From NCBI GenBank assembly GCA_900320795.1, contig ONTQ01000017.1:1-33700 (forward strand): a stretch of 33,700 nt of DNA, in the 5' to 3' direction. The position numbers and the translations under genes were made by a program. A model generated the notes under the pieces. The model was not told the origin of the DNA, did not search any database, and saw only the letters and a program-made list of their open reading frames with translations. The stretch's first letter is position 1, and each line of letters opens with the position of its first letter. The DNA comes from an uncultured Bacteroidales bacterium. GTDB lineage: Bacteria; Bacteroidota; Bacteroidia; Bacteroidales; UBA932. This document shows positions 15,527 to 23,405 of the stretch, piece after piece.

Positions 15527-16633
15527 ATGGGAAAATACAAAAATGACAAGCGGGTGGTGCTCACCCTGGATGCCGGTGGCAACTCGCTGCGTTTCAACGC
15601 CATGAAGGGAGAGGAGTTCATCCTCGACACCATTACCCTTCCGTCCAACGCCAACAATCTGGATTTGTGTCTGGAAACCATGGTCACCGGTTTCAAGAAC
15701 ATCATCAACCAGCTCGGTGATGTGAAGCCGGAGGCGATCAGTTTTGCCTTCCCCGGTCCGGCAGACTATCCGGCCGGTATCATCGGCGGTTTCCTCCCCA
15801 ATTTCCCGTCCTTCCGCGAGGGTGTGGCCCTGGGTCCCTACCTGAAGGAAGTCTTTGGCATTCCGGTGTTCATCAACAACGACGGAGACCTCTTCGCCTT
15901 TGGCGAGGCCCTCAGCGGTGCCCTGCCGGAAGTGAATGAAAAACTCTCCGCGGCCGGCAGCAGCAAGCGTTTCCACAACCTCATCGGCTATACTTTTGGT
16001 ACCGGTTTTGGCATCGGGTGTGTCATCAACGGGGAACTGAACCGCGGGGACAATTCCTGCGTCGAAACGTACTGCCTGCCCAACCCGCACATAGGCGGTG
16101 TCATCCTGGAGGACAGCGTGGCCATCCGTGCCGTCAAGCGCGTCTATGCGGAACAGTCCGGCGTGCAGGATCCCGCCCTTACGCCCAAGGATATCTATGA
16201 CATTGCCGAGGGCACTCGGGCAGGGGACCAGAAGGCCGCCCTGGCTTCCTTCGAAGAACTGGGCCGTGTGGCCGGCCGGGCCATGGCGACAGCTGCCCAG
16301 CTGATGGATGGGATCATCGTCATCGGCGGCGGCATCTCGGCATCGGCCAAATTCTTCATGCCGTATCTGCTGGAAGAGATGCGCGGAACCATCAAGACCC
16401 TCTCCGGAGACATTCTCCAGCGTGTTCAGATGAAGGTCTATAATCTGGACGACGAGGCCGAATTTGCCGCTTTTGCCAAGGGCGAGGCTCGCGAACTGAA
16501 AATCTACGGCACGGAAAAAACGGTTACCTACGACCCTCAGAAGCGCATCGGCATTACCATCGACAAGATTGGAACGTCCACGGCCATCTCCGTCGGCGCT
16601 TATGATTTCGCACTCGCCGAGCTGGATAAGTAA
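15527..16633 (+). CDS. ROK-family protein (sugar kinase-like)
   Basis: A 368-residue ASKHA-fold protein of the ROK family. It has the phosphate-1 loop LTLDAGGNSLRFN, the catalytic-region INNDGDLFAFGEA, the phosphate-2 region YTFGTGFGIGCVINGEL and the adenosine motif IVIGGGISASAKF. There is no N-terminal winged helix, so it is of the kinase rather than the repressor type. The canonical zinc motif CxCGxxGCxE is replaced by NSCVETYCLPNPHIGG, so it may be zinc-free or bind differently. Probable role is ATP-dependent phosphorylation of a hexose or N-acylhexosamine; the substrate is not determined. It has its own promoter and is followed after 6 bp by the FAD oxidoreductase gene. Confidence 0.85.
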   Translation: MGKYKNDKRVVLTLDAGGNSLRFNAMKGEEFILDTITLPSNANNLDLCLETMVTGFKNIINQLGDVKPEAISFAFPGPADYPAGIIGGFLPNFPSFREGVALGPYLKEVFGIPVFINNDGDLFAFGEALSGALPEVNEKLSAAGSSKRFHNLIGYTFGTGFGIGCVINGELNRGDNSCVETYCLPNPHIGGVILEDSVAIRAVKRVYAEQSGVQDPALTPKDIYDIAEGTRAGDQKAALASFEELGRVAGRAMATAAQLMDGIIVIGGGISASAKFFMPYLLEEMRGTIKTLSGDILQRVQMKVYNLDDEAEFAAFAKGEARELKIYGTEKTVTYDPQKRIGITIDKIGTSTAISVGAYDFALAELDK

Positions 16634-16639
16634 TTTTCT

Positions 16640-18178
16640 ATGAAGGAATTCGAATTAGCCCAAAAAATAGGCAAGGAACTGACGGCCGCCCAACTTACCG
16701 AGGCGGCCGCCAAAGCCTTGGGCGTGCGGCCCGAGAAAGTGGGCCATGTGGAAGTGGTCCGCCGCAGCATCGATGCCCGGCAGGACATCCTGTACCGTTA
16801 CAGGGTGCAGGCCTACCGTGAGAACGAGCCCTTCGAGCCCTACCATGTCGCGCCCTATCGGGATGTGCACGGCGCCCCGCCCGTCCTTGTGGTGGGTGCC
16901 GGCCCGGCCGGTATGTTCGCTGCCCTGAAACTGCTCCAGAAGGGGCTCAGGCCCATTGTCCTGGAGCGGGGAAAGGATGTGGAACGCCGCAAGGTGGATA
17001 TGGCCCGGCTGTCCATGGACGGGGTGCTGGATCCGGATTCCAATTATTGTTATGGAGAGGGCGGAGCGGGCGCCTTCTCGGACGGCAAACTCTACACCCG
17101 CTCGTCCAAACGGGGAGACATCCGGGAGGTGCTGCACCAGCTGGTGGCTTTCGGCGCCCATCCCGACATCCTCATCGACGCCCATCCGCATATCGGCACT
17201 GACCGTCTTCCCGAAATTGTCAAGAACATCCGCAGCTGCATCGAGGCGCACGGCGGGGAATACCACTTCGATTCCCGTGTCACGGACATCGTGAAAAAGG
17301 CCGATGGCAGCTTCGACGTCCGCTGCGGTGAGACGTCCTATTCGGCTTCCAAGGTCATCCTGGCCACCGGTCATTCGGCCCGGGACATTTATGAAATCTT
17401 CCAGGCTAGGGGATGGAGGCTGGAAGCCAAGGGCTTTGCCATGGGGGTCCGGGTGGAGCATCCCCAGTGGCTCATCAACCAAATCCGCTATCACGGCAAG
17501 TATCAGCCGTTTATGCCTACGGCAGAGTATTCCTTCGTCCAGCAGGTGGACGGCAGGGGCGTCTTTTCTTTCTGCATGTGTCCCGGCGGTATCCTTGTGC
17601 CGTCTTCCACGGAAAGGGAAACGGTGGTCCTGAACGGGATGTCCAATGCGGCCCGCAATTCCAAGTGGGCCAATGCCGGGGTGGTGGTGCAGATCGAACC
17701 CGGAGACCAGCCGGCGCAGTATGCGGGTCCCTTCGCCCTCATGGATTATCAGCGGGACGTCGAGCGGGCCATGTACCGCTATGCCCGGGAACACGGCGCC
17801 AAACACCCCTTCACGGCTCCGGCCCAGCGGATGAAAGACTTTTGCAGAGGGCTGGTTTCCAAGGATTTACCAAAGACATCCTACCATCCTGGTACAGTGA
17901 ATGCACCGCTTCATGAACTATTGCCGGATCATGTGGCTTCGCGCCTGCGGAAAGTGTTTCCACAGGTGGAGCGCTCCATGAGGGGATATTATACCAATGA
18001 CGCCCTGCTGCTTGGCGTAGAATCCCGCACTTCTTCTCCCGTCCGCCTGCCCCGGGATGCGGAAACCCTGGAACATGTGGACGTGCCCGGTCTCTATCCC
18101 TGCGGGGAAGGCGCCGGCTATGCCGGAGGCATCGTCTCCAGCGCCATGGATGGCATTAATTGCGCAGCTGCTATTTAA
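16640..18178 (+). CDS. COG2509-type FAD-dependent oxidoreductase
   Basis: A 512-residue flavoprotein. An N-terminal domain (1-75, with VRRSIDARQDILYRYRV) precedes the dinucleotide-binding VLVVGAGPAGMFAALKL (G86, G88, G91) and VLERGKDVERR. Further motifs are NYCYGEGGAGAFSDGKLYTR, VILATGHSARDIYE, GRGVFSFCMCPGG and the C-terminal FAD-contact LYPCGEGAGYAGGI. This architecture is that of the widely conserved uncharacterised FAD-dependent dehydrogenase family COG2509, whose substrate is not known. It follows the ROK gene by 6 bp, suggesting co-transcription. Its 3' end overlaps the convergent PEP-binding protein gene by 8 bp. Confidence 0.88.
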   Translation: MKEFELAQKIGKELTAAQLTEAAAKALGVRPEKVGHVEVVRRSIDARQDILYRYRVQAYRENEPFEPYHVAPYRDVHGAPPVLVVGAGPAGMFAALKLLQKGLRPIVLERGKDVERRKVDMARLSMDGVLDPDSNYCYGEGGAGAFSDGKLYTRSSKRGDIREVLHQLVAFGAHPDILIDAHPHIGTDRLPEIVKNIRSCIEAHGGEYHFDSRVTDIVKKADGSFDVRCGETSYSASKVILATGHSARDIYEIFQARGWRLEAKGFAMGVRVEHPQWLINQIRYHGKYQPFMPTAEYSFVQQVDGRGVFSFCMCPGGILVPSSTERETVVLNGMSNAARNSKWANAGVVVQIEPGDQPAQYAGPFALMDYQRDVERAMYRYAREHGAKHPFTAPAQRMKDFCRGLVSKDLPKTSYHPGTVNAPLHELLPDHVASRLRKVFPQVERSMRGYYTNDALLLGVESRTSSPVRLPRDAETLEHVDVPGLYPCGEGAGYAGGIVSSAMDGINCAAAI

Positions 18179-21077
18179 TCAGCGCCCGGCCGGCGCGTCC
18201 GTCCACACACAGTGTCAGCGGCTCTTCCAGACAGACATGGCGGAGCCAGGTGGTTTCGTAGCAGGCCTCAAGAGCATCCAGGCGGCTCAGATCCATGCTG
18301 TCACCGGGACGCGAGAACGGATCGACGTTCACGTAGCCGGCATTGAAGGAGGTGAGGTTCTGGAAAAAATGGGTGCCCTGTGAAGGATCGACGCGGAAGT
18401 CCGGAAGGGCGCATTCCACCAGCACCCGCACTTCGGAGATGTCGCTCCATGCGACCGGAACACCCAGCGTGGGGATGCTGGAGCCCCACCGGCCGAAGCC
18501 GATGAGCACATACTGCCGGCCTTCTGCCCGCAGACGGGCGTTCAGGGCGCGCAGTTCATCGGCCATCTCCTGCGTTTTCATCTTGTCGAAAGTATCGGCC
18601 TTTAGATAGACAACATCTCGGATGCCATCCTGCCAGCCGGTTCCCAGGGCGCTCTCCGACGTGACAAGGGCTCCGGAGCAGTCGATGTTCCGCCAGTCCA
18701 CGTCGGTTTGCAGGCTGTCGGAAGAAATGGGACGGATCTGGAGTGCATTGAAAGTGCCGGTGGACAGTTCCGCTGCAAACTCCAGTTCTACGCTGCCCTG
18801 CATTTCCCCGGAGCAGATTTCCAGCAGTTTCTGGATAATGGATGCCAGCGGGAACGTGCCATAGCGCAGCACGTGGGCGAAAGTGACCGATTTGGGCCCT
18901 TTGGCGAAGGGGGAATCCACCATCCGCTGGTTCTCATAGTCATAAGTGGAGACCACCTTGCCGAAAGACTGGAATCTGTCGCAGTCGCTGACGGGGATGC
19001 GTTCCAGGTTGACGGCATCATCTACGGAGGTCTTGAATTTTTCCGGCAGAAGGTTGAGGGCGTACATCACTTGCTGCGTGTCCCGCATGCAAAGATCCGG
19101 CGTGGATGTCTGCAGCACATGTTTGGGATAGGCGGGGGAGAAGCGGAGCACCTGTTCTCCGTCCACCACTGCTTTGCCCAGGCCGAATGCCAGTTTCACG
19201 ATTCCGTCTTCGGCCTTTTCATAGCCGATGGGATAGAAATTGACCGAACGCGCCACGCCCGACAGGGTCGGGAAGAAATAGCCCTGGTCCGGGGCACCGC
19301 ACACCTCCTGGAGGATGATGGCCATCTTTTCTTCCGAAATCACATTCGCAGTGGCGGTGATATAGGCGCGGGAAGCGGCGAAATAGACGGAGGCGTAAAC
19401 GCTCTTGATGGCTTTCGCAAGAAGGCGAAGCTGCTGGTCCTCGTTTTCTACGGACGGAATCATGTAAGTGGAATAGACTCCTGCAAACGGCTGATAATAA
19501 GAGTCTTCCAGCTTTGAGGATGATCGGACGGCCAGTGGGGTCCTCACCACCCGGATGAAAGAGCGGAGGGCATCGGTCAGGGGTGCCGGAAGGTTGGAGG
19601 AAACGAATTCCGACAGCAGTTCCGCATCGGATATATCGGCGTTGATGACATACTGGAGGCCGTTTTCCAGAATAAAGCGGTCGAAGTACTCGGTGGCGAT
19701 GACCAGCGTCCGCGGAACCGTGAGCCGGACCCCTTCCCAGGCATTGTAGAGATTGTGCTTGTAAAGGATGTGGTTCAGGAAAGCCAGGCCGCGGGCTTTT
19801 CCGCCCAGCGACCCTTCCCCGAAGCGGGAGAACCAGATGGTGTCGTTGAAACTTTCCGGCTGGAAGCGGGCCACGACCCCCAGGCTTTGCCGGATGCGGT
19901 ATTCGTGAATGCCCTGTACGGCGGCCTGGCGGAACGTCTCCGTGTCGGAGAACGTGACGTTCTTCAGGGCGTTTCCTTCCTGGAAGATGCCCCGGGCCAG
20001 CAGCCAGCGGGAGACATAGTTCTTGCTGCGCAGCTTTTCCAACTGCACTTCGGGCAGGGTGGCGATGATTTCCTCGGCCCCTTGCAGATCCCGCGCGCGG
20101 GCCGTCTCCCGTCCTTTGGCATTGGTAACGACAAAGTCGCCGAAGCCGAATTCCCGGCCGATATAGTCGGAAAGCTCATGCGTCAGCGTCTTGGACCGCT
20201 TCATGAGAAAGCCTGCCCGGAGTCCGTCCGCTACCGCACGCATGCTCTCCTGCGAACTCTGCATCAAGATGGGCATCTTGGGAATATCGCGCCGGATCAT
20301 TTTGCAGAGATCCACGCCGGCATCCAGTTTTTCCAGGGACGGTTTATCGTAACGGTGAAGGACAAAGCCGATATCGGAAATGACGCCCAACAGGTTCTCC
20401 TTGTACTTCTGATACAGGGCGACGGCGTCGTCGTAATTGGTGGCCATCAGGATTTTGGGCCGCGCCCGTTTCCGGAAAATCTGCTGTTCTTCGTTCAGGG
20501 CGTCCCGAACCGCGTCCGTATTCTGCTGCAGCACAAGTTTGTACAGGAGCGGGAGATAGGTGGAATAATAACGGACGGAATCTTCCACCAGAAGAATGCA
20601 CTGGACACCGCCATTCAGGATGTCGGACTGGGCATTCATCCTGTCTTCCAGGAGCTTGATGATGGCAATGATCAGGTCTGTGCTGCCGTTCCAGTTGAAG
20701 ATATGGTCGATGTTGCTGAGGTCGCGGTCTTCCAGCTGGCGGTAAACTTCCTTGGAAAAGGAGGTGAGGAGCACGATGGGGGTCTCAGCGTTGTGGGCCT
20801 TCATGCGGGCGGCAAAGTCAAAAACATCCACCTCGCCCACATTGTACAGCGTAATGACCAGGTCCCAGGCCTCTCCGGAATCGGCTTTTTCCAGCGCCTC
20901 GCGGGTGGAGGAAGCCCTTTCTATCACGGGCGGGCCGCTCAGGTTCAGCTCGGCATACTCGTGGGAGATGCGCATGTCCAGCCGGCCTTCTTCTTCCAGC
21001 GAAAAATTGTCATAATTGTTGCACACCAGCAGAATCCGGCGGATCCGCCTGGCCATTAGCGTTGCACTGTCTGTCAT
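18171..21077 (-). CDS. Two receiver-like domains fused to a PPDK/PEP-synthase ATP-binding domain
   Basis: A 968-residue protein of a conserved but poorly studied Bacteroidota family. Residues about 12-145 form a receiver-like domain without the phospho-acceptor Asp (DLVITLYNVG where the Asp is expected), so it is a probable pseudo-receiver. Residues 158-310 form a second receiver with acidic E165-D166, candidate acceptor D235 (GVISDIGF), S274/S275 and K293. A PPDK_N-type ATP-grasp domain follows: GSLGGKARGLAFL (423-434) and PLAVRSSSKLEDS (515-526) plus QPFAGVYSTY. The phospho-His swivel domain and TIM barrel of PEP synthase are not seen. The C-terminus carries IGFGRWGSSIPTLGVPVAW and SQGTHFFQNLTS. 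Its start overlaps gdhA as ATGA, suggesting a regulatory or energy-sensing role tied to glutamate metabolism (inference). Confidence 0.8.
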   Translation of the reverse strand: MTDSATLMARRIRRILLVCNNYDNFSLEEEGRLDMRISHEYAELNLSGPPVIERASSTREALEKADSGEAWDLVITLYNVGEVDVFDFAARMKAHNAETPIVLLTSFSKEVYRQLEDRDLSNIDHIFNWNGSTDLIIAIIKLLEDRMNAQSDILNGGVQCILLVEDSVRYYSTYLPLLYKLVLQQNTDAVRDALNEEQQIFRKRARPKILMATNYDDAVALYQKYKENLLGVISDIGFVLHRYDKPSLEKLDAGVDLCKMIRRDIPKMPILMQSSQESMRAVADGLRAGFLMKRSKTLTHELSDYIGREFGFGDFVVTNAKGRETARARDLQGAEEIIATLPEVQLEKLRSKNYVSRWLLARGIFQEGNALKNVTFSDTETFRQAAVQGIHEYRIRQSLGVVARFQPESFNDTIWFSRFGEGSLGGKARGLAFLNHILYKHNLYNAWEGVRLTVPRTLVIATEYFDRFILENGLQYVINADISDAELLSEFVSSNLPAPLTDALRSFIRVVRTPLAVRSSSKLEDSYYQPFAGVYSTYMIPSVENEDQQLRLLAKAIKSVYASVYFAASRAYITATANVISEEKMAIILQEVCGAPDQGYFFPTLSGVARSVNFYPIGYEKAEDGIVKLAFGLGKAVVDGEQVLRFSPAYPKHVLQTSTPDLCMRDTQQVMYALNLLPEKFKTSVDDAVNLERIPVSDCDRFQSFGKVVSTYDYENQRMVDSPFAKGPKSVTFAHVLRYGTFPLASIIQKLLEICSGEMQGSVELEFAAELSTGTFNALQIRPISSDSLQTDVDWRNIDCSGALVTSESALGTGWQDGIRDVVYLKADTFDKMKTQEMADELRALNARLRAEGRQYVLIGFGRWGSSIPTLGVPVAWSDISEVRVLVECALPDFRVDPSQGTHFFQNLTSFNAGYVNVDPFSRPGDSMDLSRLDALEACYETTWLRHVCLEEPLTLCVDGRAGRALIK

Positions 21078-22429
21078 ACGAGTCCCTGGTCTGACATGGC
21101 GCCGGCCACTTTGATAAAGCCGGCCAGGTTGGCGCCCTTTACATAATTGACGGTTCCGTCCTCGCCGGTGCCGTATTTCAGGCAGGTGGCGTGGATATCT
21201 TGCATGATGCGATGCAGATACTGGTCCACCTCATCGGATGTCCAGTGCTGCCGCATGGAGTTCTGGCTCATCTCCAGTCCGGAAGTGGCGACGCCGCCGG
21301 CATTGGAGGCCTTACCGGGAGAATACAGGAGCCCGGCGCCCTGGATGATGCGAATGGCCTCCGGCGTGGAAGGCATATTGGCCCCTTCGGCCACGCAACT
21401 GCAGCCGCCGGCCACCAGCTTTTCGGCATCGGCCTTTTCGATCTCGTTCTGGGTGGCACAGGGGAGTGCGATGTCGCAGGGAATGCCCCAGGGACGTTCT
21501 CCGGGCGTGTAGGTGACCCCGGGGAAGCGGGCGGCATATTCCTTGATGCGGCCGCGACGGATGTTCTTGAGTTCGAAGACGAAATCCATCTTTTCTTCCG
21601 TGAGGCCGGCCGGGTCATAGATGAATCCGTCGCTGTCGGAGAGGGTTTGCACCACGGCTCCCAGGCGCATGGCTTTCTGGGCGGCATATTGGGCTACGTT
21701 GCCGGCCCCGGAGATGTTCACCTTCTTTCCCTCGAAACGCTGGCCGCGGGTTTCCAGCATCTGGCTGGCAAAATAGCACAGGCCGTAGCCCGTCGCTTCG
21801 GGACGGAGGAGCGAACCGCCCCAGGAGAGGCCTTTTCCGGTGAGTGTACCGGAAAATTCGTCTTTCAGGCGTTTGTACTGCCCGAACAGATAACCGATTT
21901 CACGGCCTCCTACGCCGATGTCTCCGGCCGGTACGTCCGTATCAGGACCGATATGACGGCAGAGTTCGGTCATGAAGCTCTGGCAGAAACGCATCACTTC
22001 CGTGTCGGACTTGCCGCGCGGGTTGAAGTCGGAGCCGCCCTTGGCACCGCCCATCGGCAGGGTCGTGAGGGCGTTTTTGAAGGTTTGCTCAAAGGCCAGG
22101 AATTTCATGATGGAAAGGTTCACGCTGGGATGGAAGCGCAGGCCGCCCTTGTACGGGCCGATCGCGCTGTTGCATTGTACGCGGAAGCCGCGGTTAATGT
22201 GCACTTCTCCGCGGTCGTCCATCCAGGGCACGCGGAAGATGATGATGCGTTCCGGTTCCACGATGCGTTCCAGGATTTTCTGGTCCATCAGCTGGGGATA
22301 GGCCGTAACATAGGACGCGACGCTTTCCACGACTTCGCGTACGGCTTGATGGAATTCACTCTCTCCGGGGTTCCGGGCGATGACATCACCCATGAAACCC
22401 TCAATGTAATGGCGGGTAAAACTGTCCAT
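21074..22429 (-). CDS. gdhA: NADP-type glutamate dehydrogenase
   Basis: Hexameric glutamate dehydrogenase, 451 residues, which interconverts 2-oxoglutarate plus ammonium and glutamate. It shows the substrate-binding GPYKGGLRFHPSVN (K94), FKNAL (K118), the catalytic lysine K130 in LPMGGAKGGSDFNP, VPAGDIGVGGREIG (D170) and the nucleotide-domain SGAGNVAQYAAQK. Length and the GRGKSD/ LFGQYKRL context match the small hexameric, biosynthetic class; cofactor preference for NADPH is inferred from this. It is the first gene of an operon with the 968-residue PPDK_N protein. The promoter box is 36 nt upstream of the start. Confidence 0.94.
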   Translation of the reverse strand: MDSFTRHYIEGFMGDVIARNPGESEFHQAVREVVESVASYVTAYPQLMDQKILERIVEPERIIIFRVPWMDDRGEVHINRGFRVQCNSAIGPYKGGLRFHPSVNLSIMKFLAFEQTFKNALTTLPMGGAKGGSDFNPRGKSDTEVMRFCQSFMTELCRHIGPDTDVPAGDIGVGGREIGYLFGQYKRLKDEFSGTLTGKGLSWGGSLLRPEATGYGLCYFASQMLETRGQRFEGKKVNISGAGNVAQYAAQKAMRLGAVVQTLSDSDGFIYDPAGLTEEKMDFVFELKNIRRGRIKEYAARFPGVTYTPGERPWGIPCDIALPCATQNEIEKADAEKLVAGGCSCVAEGANMPSTPEAIRIIQGAGLLYSPGKASNAGGVATSGLEMSQNSMRQHWTSDEVDQYLHRIMQDIHATCLKYGTGEDGTVNYVKGANLAGFIKVAGAMSDQGLV

Positions 22430-22459
22430 AAGTTCGTTCTAAAAGGATACACTACTTTC

Positions 22460-22493
22460 TTTGTGCAAAATTATAATTTTTTCCCTAATTTTG
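22460..22493 (+). promoter_or_regulatory. Promoter of the WYL-peptidase-recG operon
   Basis: TTTG (22460-22463), a 22-nt spacer and TAATTTTG (22486-22493) lie just before ATG 22500. Only 6 nt separate the -7 box from the start codon. Confidence 0.6.
22466..22473 (-). promoter_or_regulatory. -7 promoter box for gdhA
   Basis: On the minus strand this reads TAATTTTG, a TAnnTTTG match, 36 nt before the start. It overlaps the 14-bp palindrome AAAATTA-TAATTTT at 22467-22480. Confidence 0.6.
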
Positions 22494-22499
22494 TACATT

Positions 22500-23405
22500 A
22501 TGGTTCCTGAATTGGTGGGCAAATACGTTTTCCTGGTGCAGACTTTCGTGGAAACGGGGGATACGGGACTTTCCTGGCAGGAGGTGGCCTCCCGCTGGGA
22601 AGACCGCTACGGGGAGCCGTACGCCCGCCGCTCTTTCGGAAACCACCGGAGGGCCGTGGAGGAAGTGTTCGGCATCGCCATTACCTGCGACCGGAGCACC
22701 AACCGCTACCGCATCAATGAAAGCGAAAGCGCCGTGGACAAGCGTGAGGCTGTTGCGTACCTCATCAATACCTTCACCGTCAACAGCCTTCTCACCCTTG
22801 GGAAGGAGCGGCTCAGCGGCCGCATTTCGGTAGAAGATGTCCCTTCCGGCCAGAAATACCTCACCGTCATCATGCAGGCCATGCTGGACAATGCCGTCCT
22901 GCACCTGGAATATCGCAAATATCTGAGCTGTGAGGTGGACCGGCGCACGGTGCGTCCCTATGCCCTCCGGGAGTTTGCCAAACGCTGGTACCTGGTGGCT
23001 TTCAGCGAGGAAGCGCAGACCCTTCGCGTATATGCACTGGACCGTATCGCCTCCCTGGAGCGTACGGGGGAGCGGTTCCGCATGCCCGATTCCTTTGATA
23101 TCGGCCGGGAATTTGAAGCCAGTTACGGGATTTACCTTCCGGAAGAAGGGCAGAAGCCCGCGCTGGTGAAACTGCGCGCGACGTTGCGGGAAGCCGCCTA
23201 CCTGCAGGACCTTCCCCTTCATCCCAGCCAGACGCTCCTTTCCCAGGAAGGGGAGCACTGCCTGTTCGCGCTCCGCGTGATTCCCAATCCCAACTTCATC
23301 ATGGAACTGTGCAAGCACGGGGCCGGACTGGAAGTGCTGGAGCCGGAATCGGTCCGCGAAAGCGTGAAACGAGCCTTGAACAAAGCTTTACAACTCTATG
23401 AATAA
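22500..23405 (+). CDS. WYL-domain transcriptional regulator
   Basis: A 301-residue regulator with an N-terminal DNA-binding region (about 1-72, including SWQEVASRWEDRYGEPYARRSFGNHRR given as positions 25-51), a WYL domain (about 128-200) with W163-Y164-L165 in KRWYLVAF and RTVRPYALRE, and a WCX-like C-terminal domain (about 215-301). WYL domains are known to bind ligands such as nucleic acid or nucleotides and often control DNA-damage or defence genes. The start at 22500 leaves only 6 nt after the -7 box. It overlaps the peptidase gene by 8 bp, and recG lies further down the same operon. A role in autoregulation through the nearby palindrome is an inference. Confidence 0.85.
   Translation: MVPELVGKYVFLVQTFVETGDTGLSWQEVASRWEDRYGEPYARRSFGNHRRAVEEVFGIAITCDRSTNRYRINESESAVDKREAVAYLINTFTVNSLLTLGKERLSGRISVEDVPSGQKYLTVIMQAMLDNAVLHLEYRKYLSCEVDRRTVRPYALREFAKRWYLVAFSEEAQTLRVYALDRIASLERTGERFRMPDSFDIGREFEASYGIYLPEEGQKPALVKLRATLREAAYLQDLPLHPSQTLLSQEGEHCLFALRVIPNPNFIMELCKHGAGLEVLEPESVRESVKRALNKALQLYE

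Noticed and set aside
16655-17806. 383-residue minus-strand open frame opposite the FAD oxidoreductase
   Set aside because: Histidine/glycine-rich antisense translation of a well-supported flavoprotein gene.
21191-22510. 439-residue open frame antisense to gdhA
   Set aside because: It mirrors gdhA codons in a GC-rich frame and would cover both promoters; no family match.
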